NCBI RefSeq assembly: GCF_902459465.1
Contig: NC_047071.1
Span: 6,528,098-6,592,097 of the forward strand
Reading direction: 5' to 3'
From: Asterias rubens
Taxonomy: Eukaryota; Echinodermata; Asteroidea; Forcipulatida; Asteriidae
Length of the DNA stretch: 64,000 bases
This document shows, piece by piece, positions 57,165-64,000 of this stretch (within the stretch, counting starts at the first letter, position 1; the number at the start of each line of letters is the position of its first letter). The translations under genes and the position numbers were made by a program. The notes below the pieces were generated by a model that worked only from the letters and a program-made list of their open reading frames with translations, was not told the origin of the DNA and searched no databases.

Positions 57165-57246
57165 AGCGGTTAGCTTGGTAGGATGGACCAACAACCATGA
57201 GATTGCAGGTCCTGCAATCTAACCACTGGACCACGGTGACATAATG
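57165..57246 (-). repeat. tRNA-like SINE remnant
   Basis: On the minus strand CACCGTGGTCCAGTGGTTAGATTGCAGG has an A-box-like TGGTCCAGTGGTTAG, with a degraded B-box region about 35 bp further. No clear tail. Confidence 0.45.
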
Positions 57247-57308
57247 TGACGTTCAATTGAAAATTAACCTCTCCCCCCACCCCCACCCCCTTCCCCCACC
57301 CTCCCCAG

Positions 57309-57390
57309 TTCAGTGGCCGTCAGCTTCTACAGATTGCGGTGAAAGAAAATACCTCTGAGGACAGCTATGTAGTGTTTACTTAATCACCTG
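57309..57390 (+). other. exon-like segment on the plus strand
   Basis: A long pyrimidine tract ending CCCTCCCCAG is followed by an open frame FSGRQLLQIAVKENTSEDSY VVFT with TAA, then CACCTG|GTAAGT. Good splice borders but only about 24 codons and no family match. It could be an exon of an unknown second transcript of the element. Confidence 0.3.
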
Positions 57391-57539
57391 GTAAGTGCAT
57401 AAATAATAAATTGAGAACTAAATTAATCACTTACACTCTAAATTAATCTTGCCTAAAAGAATTCAATAAAAGTGAAAGAGCAATGCGGCTTAAACCCCAA
57501 AGATTAAGACCTGTACATTTTTAAATTATTATTTACACA

Positions 57540-58150
57540 CCCTGAATTCCTATGAGTTTATGTACATTTTGTTAATAGGAGAAATACTTACACCTGTTTT
57601 TTGTACCACATTCTTGGGCATATAAGAGAAATACTTACGTTTGTTTACTTACACGTTTGTTTACTTACACGTTTCTTGTACCACAATTTTAGGCATTGTA
57701 AGCCACGGATGAAATTGAATTTGATCCTCAAATCTTTGGGATCATACGCTTAAAGATTAAGGGCCATTTACAAATTTGTAATTTACACATCATGAATTCA
57801 TATGATTTTATGTAAAATTCTTCAAAAGGATACATACTTACACATGTTTCTTGTACCACAATCTTAGGCATATAAGCCGCGGATTAAATTGATTTTGACC
57901 CTCAAAAATATTGCGGCTCGTACACCAAAGATTAAGATGCATTTACAAATTTATAATTTACACATCATGAATTCGTATGATTTTATGTACATTTTAACAA
58001 AAGGATACATACTTACACCGTTTCTTGTACCACAATCTTAGGCATATAAGTCGCAGATTAAATTGATTTTGACCCTCAAAAATATTGCGGCTCGTACACC
58101 AAAGATTAAGGTACATTTACAAATATATTATTTACACATCATGAAAAAGT
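57540..58150 (+). repeat. 175-bp subterminal tandem repeat
   Basis: GTTTCTTGTACCACAATCTTAGGC recurs at 57671, 57845 and 58020 with a partial copy at about 57596; ACACATCATGAATTCATATGA-type words recur in step. It lies just past the 3' end of the transposase gene. Confidence 0.85.
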
Positions 58151-58202
58151 GACCAGTTCTTTATGGATTGAACCTTGGGATTTGGAAATTAATAAAATGA
58201 AA

Positions 58203-58679
58203 TTATTTTGAAAAGGCAGCAGGTGGTGCATGGGCAGGGCTGGTCATGACCCAGTGAGTCCGGATGACAGACTGCAGAATGTCCACTTCTTCATGCAGTC
58301 CTCGGACGTCACGCCGGAGGGTGTTGAGATGGGCGTGGACCGACTCCCCTCCTTGCTCGCCGTGGAAGCCAAGACCGAAGTGCCACTGCCGCAGCCAGGA
58401 GATGACATGGTCCTCTAGTAGATGCATCTTCGGCGGCACACTCTCAGATGGAAAAGTGGCTCGAAAGTAAGCCAGGTAGTTCTTAATGTCCTGGCTTAAT
58501 GCATCTACGGCTGGGCCATCCAGGACCGATGAAGTGTTAAACGTCCGGTGACAAGTGCCAAACAGCTGGAAGAGTTTGGCATACTTTGCAGCGACTGTTC
58601 TTGCTTCACCCACCAGGGAAGGACAAAGATCTCGGGTTTTGTTGACTACTGCGTCGGTTAGGAGTTTGATGTTTTCTTC
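58203..58679 (-). CDS. RAG1-like transposase exon 7 (residues 817-974)
   Basis: Acceptor ATAATGCAG. Begins EENIKLLTDAVV and ends PPAAFSK with TAA at 58203. It carries KMHLLEDH (zinc-type His pair 902/907, five apart as in RAG1) and LGFHGEQGGESVHAHLNTL with the proposed catalytic Glu928, followed by a helical tail. Confidence 0.88.
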   Translation of the reverse strand, partial: EENIKLLTDAVVNKTRDLCPSLVGEARTVAAKYAKLFQLFGTCHRTFNTSSVLDGPAVDALSQDIKNYLAYFRATFPSESVPPKMHLLEDHVISWLRQWHFGLGFHGEQGGESVHAHLNTLRRDVRGLHEEVDILQSVIRTHWVMTSPAHAPPAAFSK

Positions 58680-61600
58680 CTGCATTATATATAAGATAGG
58701 TAAAATATTTTAGCTCTAAAATACTTATCAGTTATAATTGTTATTAGTCATACTTGTTATTTGTCACAATGTCTTATAAAATTTGTATACCTTGCAACAT
58801 TTGTGGACATGATTGCCAACAAAACTCTTCCCATGGTAGGCTTGTCGCTGCACCCGGAAATCCTGGAGAACGATGTCAAGTTGCCCAGCTAGAGGACCTT
58901 GACCTGGCTTAAGTGCTGCCTTTTCTCGAAGATCCTTTGCCTCCGCCAACTGAACAAAATTAATAACATGGGCAATATAGTGAATAGAAATGATTGGGTT
59001 TTGGGTACTTTTTGTAGTGACACAAAACAATATCCACAGGTTTACATTAAACAACACGGTTTGAAGGTAGAAACCGTTGAAATATTACTTCTTAGGCAAT
59101 GTATGATGTAAATGCAAAGATAACCTAAGTCTCCCAAGAAATAAATTTGTGTGACATCGGGAGATGAAATTTTTTTTAAGGAATATTGCAAGTAATATTT
59201 TAAGGAAAGATTTCTACCAGCAAACCCTCAGACAGTTTTACATTTTATGTTATGAAAACTTACCAGATGTTGTTGTTGCTTTCGCAGTGCAGTTGTTTCA
59301 GTGATGTAAGCTTGAAGATCTGCACTTCCCTCCACAGATGACATGATGGTGTCCGCAAGGTCTTCTTCTTTCTGACGGAATTCCTCATCCAAGGCCTCTG
59401 CCTGCAGATCTAGTTGCCGGGCCCTCTTCAACACGGAGACGACACTCTTGAAGCAGGAGCCAAGTGCTGGATTGTCTTCCTCGGTGCGATGTTCATCTTG
59501 CAACGCTAACACAGCCGCCACTTGCATGTCAAGGTCATGACATGCCCCTTCAAAGCTATTAAAATGCTTGAGGTATAACCCCAGACTGATGTGAAGTCCG
59601 GGGGGGCAAACCTGTAATAAGTAAGAAACAAACTAACTTGTAACTTCATTTGCATTGACGTGCATTGAATTAAAAAACAAAATTGTTATAAGCGCTAAAT
59701 ACAGTTAGCAAATTGTTTACCTGTGTCAGCGGGATCCTAAACATTGGCTCTCTGATCACGTTGTTGAAGAGTTTGGCCTTGGAGAGATTACTGCCATCAT
59801 CGTTGAATCTGCGGAGGTCGTCGTCCAGGGTCTGTAGAGTCCTCTGCCTGGATGGTGTCCGTTCCTCCCGGGGCTGGCGCATGTCCTCTTTTGTGATGTC
59901 ACAATAAAGACAGCAGTGTCGCCCTATTCAATACAAGAAAAAAATAAAATGAACATACGTCTACATTTTGCTTTTTTGAACTTCGAAAAACAAAACTGAA
60001 TTTACCTGAAGCCCCGGTGATTCCATACACTCGGCAGAGATACTCATAGTCCCCGAACATGAAGAGTCTGATGTTGTGGCTCTTCCAAGTGCAGGACTGC
60101 AGCTCAGCAACTTGTTGACAGAAGCGCAGGAGACCAATCTTGAGGTTGTTGCTGGTATCACCTGCTGCGAAAGCACAAGCAACTACGGTGTGTCTAAGGG
60201 CATTGGGACGTCCAACGTTGGCGATCTGGAACATCTGTTTGAACGTCCCGCCTCCCTTGTCGCCTCCGATCTTGACCCAAACCTCGGTCTGTGGGATATT
60301 GCCCTCGTGCCAAGTTAGCTCGTTGTTCCTGTTGAGGAGAGGAGCAAATTTTAAGCATTCTATTCAATTATGTTCTTAAAAATTAATAATGAACTGTTTC
60401 AACTTTCCTATTTTTCTTACTTCTGGTAGGCATCTAGTTGCTGTCTAACTTTAGCGACAAGGGACTTCACAGCTACGCAGGGGGCTGGCTTGATGGTAAC
60501 TCCTCCATTGACGTCGTCAGGGAATGAAAAGGGGAGGTTTTCAGCAATGATGTTGTCCGCCACGACGTCTCGTTGTTGATGACGCATGGCGTTTTCTCCT
60601 TCGGTGAGAATGTTGTACTCCCTCAACCATCTTTTCAATTTCCTGGTGCGCTTCCAAGAGACTCCCAGGTGAGCCTTCGCAGCAAGGAGCTGCATGTTGG
60701 GGATCCTGATGGTGTTGATCTTTAAGTCCCGCAACATGCCCTGCAGATCTTTTCGCAGGTGGCATAGCTTGAGTTCGTCTTTGTGCTGCTCCTTTGTTGC
60801 ACCCTTGCTGAGAAGGTTACGGGTCTTGTCTAAAATCTCTGAGCGCCGTCGGATGGTTTTGGAGGAGGCAACCTCGCTGCTTTTCCGAGGAGTGGGGACA
60901 CAAAGTGTCATGAGAGGCTTATTATGAGAAAAAAAAAGATACAAAATAATCAGCATCTCAAATCATTTTAAGAAATTCCTTGCATGGAGGTAAAAGGAAA
61001 AAAACACAAAGAAAATAGTTTTAAACTTAATAAATAATTTAATGCAACGCTTAAGTTGGGAAATAATTCAACTCACCAGACCACCGGTGCTGTACTGTGT
61101 GGTTAACCCGTCTGCAGATTGGGCGAGCTTGGTCTTCAAGATGTGTGCTCCGAGAGCCTCCATCTGAGGGGTTAACGGCGCAGTCAGGGGACGCAGCAAC
61201 ATCTGGGTGACTTCACTTTGAGTTGTGGATGGCTGAACGATTTTATCTGCAATTGAAACTGTAGGTGGGTTAACTGAACAAACATGGGTTGAAATTTCAC
61301 CCACAGTTACATGGACCTTGCATGCTGTGCACTTCATAGCTGTACTAAAAAACAAATCAGCAAAATATCCTCGGGGGGCAGTGATGCTCTCGAAGTGCAC
61401 TGGTACTTGACAGACTGGACATGGGGCGCTAGGTTCTCTGAAAGATTTATAGTGTGCTGTCAAGCACCCGGAACAAAACAGATGCATGCAAGGTGTCTCC
61501 AGGGCATTGTCAAGTAACTGGGTGCAAATTTTACATTCTATCAAGGCTGTACTTGACAATGGCTCAAAATTGGAAATCTTATCCCTGGAGACTGTGGGTG

Positions 61601-61994
61601 AGGGGGGGAGACTGCTAAAGTGCTCTACATATGCGGGGGTAATCCTAGGCCTGCCAACCCCTGTGCGTTTCTGCTTCTTTTTTCGACCAGCTGTGAGATG
61701 TTGGTGGACAGAATTTGTGCAAACAGTGCAGACACCTGTTCTTGGGTGGGGTGGCCAGGCGGGGGCAGCTTTCCTAGGCAAAAGAAACAGACAAGTATAA
61801 CAAGAATGGCACATGTGAGGGGGGTGAGTGCTTTCTTCATCATGGGAGACGTCAACCTGAAATGTGCTAAGAATTTTGTCTCTGTATTTGGCACAACTCT
61901 TAGCACATTTCCCAGCCTTCGTGTCCAATGATGACAAGCACCGCCCCCCACACAGTCTACATAACCTTTTCAGAAAACTCTTATGTTCATCCAT
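58203..61994 (-). CDS. RAG1-like transposase (predicted 974 aa, seven coding exons)
   Basis: Exons 61994-61077, 60917-60421, 60328-60006, 59923-59721, 59611-59264, 58949-58791 and 58679-58203; every intron is GT-AG and all phases agree. The summed 2,925 nt give 974 codons plus stop. The N terminus matches the RAG1 zinc region: LCRLCG (C12, C15), HPP..CHSC (H57, C62, C65), WPPH and CTVC (C89, C92), a C3HC4 RING (C154 to C195) and a C2HC finger (C222, C225, H237, C239). The core has Asp495 (IGGDKGG), Asp565 (FGDYEYL), GASG then CLYCD (C584, C587), LHISLG, H902 and H907, and Glu928 (GEQGGES). These correspond in order and local sequence to RAG1 D600, D708, C727, C730, H937, H942 and E962. Predicted to cut and transpose DNA in the nucleus. 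It is too distant to call RAG1 itself; it may be N-RAG-TP or another Transib relative. First ATG chosen because it follows a spliced leader. Confidence 0.87.
58791..58949 (-). CDS. RAG1-like transposase exon 6 (residues 764-816)
   Basis: Acceptor GTTCAG, donor GTATAC. Encodes LAEAKDLREKAALKPGQG and ends GKSFVGNHVHKCCK; part of the helical insertion between the second Asp and the Glu. Confidence 0.87.
59264..59611 (-). CDS. RAG1-like transposase exon 5 (residues 648-763)
   Basis: Acceptor ATTACAG, donor GTAAGT. Starts VCPPGLHISLGLYLKHFN, matching the hydrophobic LHxxxG stretch that follows the zinc cysteines in RAG1. The rest is a long Glu/Lys/Gln-rich coiled-coil-like helix. Confidence 0.88.
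59721..59923 (-). CDS. RAG1-like transposase exon 4 (residues 580-647)
   Basis: Acceptor GAATAG, donor GTAAAC. Starts in a split Gly codon and reads RHCCLYCDITKEDMRQP, the CxxC plus Asp of the RAG1 core zinc site, then a charged linker and MFRIPLTQ. Confidence 0.88.
60006..60328 (-). CDS. RAG1-like transposase exon 3 (residues 472-580)
   Basis: Acceptor CTCAACAG, donor GTAAAT. Holds both catalytic Asp candidates: WVKIGGDKGGGTFKQMF (Asp495) and LFMFGDYEYLCRVYGITGAS (Asp565). Confidence 0.88.
60421..60917 (-). CDS. RAG1-like transposase exon 2 (residues 307-472)
   Basis: Acceptor CATAATAAG, donor GTAAGA. Basic, helical: RRRSEILDKTRNLLSKG and GVSWKRTRKLKRWLREYNIL. In position it corresponds to the DNA-binding and dimerisation region of RAG1, but I see no direct sequence match to the nonamer-binding domain. 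Confidence 0.85.
61077..61994 (-). CDS. RAG1-like transposase exon 1 (residues 1-306), RAG1 N-terminal zinc region
   Basis: Donor GTGAGT after GGTCTG. The whole zinc-binding N terminus lies in this exon: LCRLCGGRC, FQVDVSHDEESTHP, MCHSC, WPPH..GVCTVC, then a basic stretch GRKKKQKR (103-110, possible nuclear signal) with GRPR (114-117), then the RING ECKIC..C.H..CSGC..CPVC and MKCTACKVH...H.C. Spacing and order follow vertebrate RAG1. In RAG1 the RING acts as a ubiquitin ligase; that role here is inference. Confidence 0.9.
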
Positions 61995-62001
61995 TTTGAA
62001 T
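61995..62001 (-). promoter_or_regulatory. spliced leader junction before the start codon
   Basis: Minus-strand TGTAATACAG followed by ATTCAAAATGG: a good acceptor seven bases before ATG, so a 5' non-coding exon is expected upstream (see 63114-63183). Confidence 0.6.
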
Positions 62002-63113
62002 CTGTATTACAGAAAAGAAAAAAAAAACAGGAAAAACAAATTAATGTTAAAGTTTGAATTATATTAACAATAATTTAAAGTTAAAACTTAGATTTTGTTT
62101 ATTGCACAAATTGTTTCTTTGACAATTTGTTTATTGCACAAATTGTTTCTTTGACAATGTGATTTAATTTTTAATGTTAAAAAATAATAATTATAATACA
62201 GATGAGGTTTTCCCTGACAGACCATTAAAAGTCGTTTAGGCCTATTAATTACACAAAAATAATTACACAATACAAATAGACAAAGATGTGTTTTTTTAAA
62301 AATGAACTACTGTTTTCCAAATTTGCACTGTCACAAAATTTTATTGTAGGCCTATGGATTGCATTTATTAATTAAACTCTCGCCTAGTTTACTTAGTTAC
62401 TTGGTTATTATTAATGTTATTATGAAAAGACGGATGCTTTTAATAAAAAACAAACTTGGTTTGGCCAAGCCTGTTTGTTTGTTAATTATTTTCCTGAAGT
62501 CTGCTAGAAGAGGAGTGTTTATACTGAGCTGTGAAAAAGAATGTTTTTTTTTTTTTTTTTTTTTTTTTTTTCATTCATAAAAACCCCACATTTTCTAACT
62601 AATAACTGGTTACACTAGACCTGATACATGGCAGAAATATTTGCATAAGATTGCCGAACTATTTATTTTTAATAAGCATAAAAAGCAGCTACGTGTACAG
62701 GCCCCTTTTGTTCAAAAGCATCGTTGCCTAAATGGGCAGAATTTACTTTTACTACGAGGAGTAAAGCGACCCCAACGACCACAATCAAAGCACCCGTCAA
62801 ACGCATCGTTTAACGGCACTCCATTTGTGGCGTTGTCCGTGTGAGCGCGTTTCACGTGAAATGTTGCGGGTGTCAAATTACAAATTGCCCCATTGACCTT
62901 GACGAGATTTACACAAAACGAAAATAAAAAAATTCAAGCAGTAAATTGAAAACCAACGACATTCATAAAATAATATGACAAATAGAAATCATGTACTGGG
63001 AATTTCATAGATTCACGCAAATTTATACAATCTATGTTTATACTTTTGTTATTATTCTGAAGAAATTTTTGGGGGGGCTTTGGCAAAAAGTAAAAAAAAA
63101 AGGGTTTATTTAC
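62002..63113 (-). other. probable 5' UTR intron of the RAG1-like gene
   Basis: AT-rich, no gene. Contains a 31-bp tandem duplication (TTTGTTTATTGCACAAATTG and on, at about 62094 and 62125) and a T run at 62543-62571. Confidence 0.5.
62094..62158 (+). repeat. 31-bp tandem duplication
   Basis: TTTGTTTATTGCACAAATTG TTTCTTTGACAA occurs twice back to back. Confidence 0.9.
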
Positions 63114-63183
63114 CTTGATGTGCGTCCGGAAGTCAGTCGATCGCGTCAGATCTACATGTGAATGGAAGGTGACGCTTGGCCTA
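63114..63183 (-). promoter_or_regulatory. candidate 5' non-coding exon next to the right TIR
   Basis: On the minus strand GACTTCCGGACGCACATCAAG is followed by GTAAATAAACC, a good donor. It starts where the TIR identity ends, so transcription probably begins inside the TIR and splices to 62001. Start site not visible. Confidence 0.5.
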
Positions 63184-63443
63184 GAATGATGATTGGCTAA
63201 CGTAGGTCGGTTTGGATGTTAAATATTCATGAGTCTACTATTTTCCCGCCAGTTTTTCTAACGTTTTCGTTGATGAGTTCACAGGGAAACTTTTAAAATT
63301 CGGGCCACCACGAACGCATTTTGACCGCGCGCGGGCGCCCTGTTTCTCGCCAAGTTTACATAAATCGCGCGTTGTTTACACAAAGACTTCAACGCGCAAG
63401 GTCAAACCGGATGTCGCACTACGTATCTCTCGGGTTCCTACGT
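63184..63443 (-). repeat. right TIR of the RAG1-like element
   Basis: Inverse of 55248-55507 over 260 bp with no difference seen. It runs into the gap with ...GGTTCCTACGT as the last known bases. Confidence 0.9.
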
Positions 63444-63543
63444 NNNNNNNNNNNNNNNNNNNNNNNNNNNNNNNNNNNNNNNNNNNNNNNNNNNNNNNNN
63501 NNNNNNNNNNNNNNNNNNNNNNNNNNNNNNNNNNNNNNNNNNN
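63444..63543. other. assembly gap (100 N)
   Basis: Gap of conventional unknown size starting at the outer edge of the right TIR. Assembly failure here is expected if the two TIRs are identical. Confidence 0.99.
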
Positions 63544-63802
63544 AATCACCTGCATGACCAATTTTCCAAACCAGTTTGCCGTTTTGTGGAATATCAGCCC
63601 CAACATGGAACCCTGACAAAAGCAAATAAACTACAACAGTCTGATCATTGTAAGATCTCACCTCTCTAGGTCACATAAACATTGTATCGTTTATAAATAT
63701 TAGTCAGTTCCTTTGTGGTTTATAAGTTTTAATACAGTTTATAAGTTTAAAAGTTAAAGCAAATTTGTATCCTTTGAGGTTTTGTTGTGACATTGCTGTG
63801 AC
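63544..63802. other. no feature seen
   Basis: Unique-looking flank beyond the gap. It does not match the left flank of the element. Confidence 0.6.
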
Positions 63803-63805
63803 TTA

Positions 63806-64000
63806 AAGACACTGGACACTGTTGGTAATTGTCAAAGACCAGTCTTCTCACTTGGTGTATCCCAACTATGCATAAAATAACGAGCCTGGAACATTTATTC
63901 TCAATTGGTGATTGGAGTCGCAAGAAAATGATGAAAGAAAAACACCCTTGCTATACAAAATAGTGTGCTTTCAGATAGGAATAAAAGGCCTCTTCTGACC
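63806..64000 (-). mobile_element. TTAAAGGCAGTGGACACT-family repeat, cut by the window end
   Basis: Reverse-orientation copy: TTAAAGACACTGGACACTGT, GTCAAAGACCAGTCTTCTCAC, GAAAGAAAAACACCCTTG. Confidence 0.85.

Larger units (their letters stand above)
55248..63443 (-). mobile_element. candidate RAG1-like DNA transposon, at least 8,196 bp
   Basis: Two inverted 260-bp repeats (55248-55507 and 63184-63443), identical by eye, enclose one intact seven-exon transposase gene on the minus strand. The right repeat stops exactly at an N gap, so the true outer ends and target duplication cannot be read. Identical long TIRs plus an open, spliced gene point to recent transposition. The left 2.7 kb holds no recognisable gene. 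The alternative is a chance inverted segmental duplication around a host gene, but the TIR/transposase pairing argues against it. Confidence 0.82.

Noticed and set aside
57165..57246. True tRNA gene on the minus strand
   Set aside because: A-box is fair but the B-box and acceptor stem are degraded; better read as a SINE remnant.

Overview
Eukaryotic, intron-bearing, strongly repeat-dominated DNA from an animal genome scaffold with two runs of N (11491-11990 and 63444-63543). The mix of a RAG1-like transposase gene, Ty3/Gypsy LTR elements with CCHC gag, tRNA-derived SINEs, short TIR elements that begin TTAAAGGCAGTGGACACT and pearl/Tsp/DINE-like arrays suggests a marine invertebrate deuterostome. 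An echinoderm such as a sea star is my best guess. This is inference from remembered repeat families, not a database result.

Layout. (1) 1-16528: a satellite of about 101-bp monomers, in forward orientation to 11490 with one inverted 1.05-kb segment, then in reverse orientation after a 500-N gap; higher-order periods of 2,083 bp (left) and about 1.6-1.7 kb (right). (2) 16529-18577: a short unique island, satellite remnants, a small TIR element and a broken SGNH-hydrolase-like coding fragment. (3) 18578-29967: a four-level nest of LTR retrotransposons. Element B (126-bp LTRs, TSD CTTCA) sits at the end of the SGNH fragment. Element A (174-bp LTRs, TSD CTCAT, intact 1413-codon gag-pol) landed inside the 5' LTR of B. 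Non-autonomous element C (TSD TACAT) landed in the gag-pol of B. A solo LTR D (TSD CAAAG) landed in the integrase of B. (4) 29973-39517: minisatellites, a dead non-LTR reverse transcriptase, a Helentron/DINE-like element and several MITEs. (5) 40926-53620, minus strand: a multi-exon gene with a retroviral-integrase-like DDE core, carrying two apparent frameshifts, with a 6.3-kb array in one intron. (6) 53735-54775: dense palindromes and inverted duplications. (7) 55248-63443: a candidate complete transposon of at least 8.2 kb.

The main discovery is region 7. Two 260-bp inverted repeats, identical by eye, flank a seven-exon minus-strand gene whose exons join in frame through GT-AG introns to a predicted 974-residue protein. 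It starts with the N-terminal zinc region of RAG1 (CxxC, HP/CHxC, CxxC, a canonical C3HC4 RING, then a C2HC finger). It continues into a core whose D495, D565, CxxC (584/587), H902, H907 and E928 line up with the catalytic and zinc residues of the RAG1/Transib core. No RAG2-like kelch gene is visible inside the element. It resembles what I recall of molluscan N-RAG-TP elements, but here the N-terminal domain and a RAG1-type catalytic core are seen in one intact gene with flanking TIRs.
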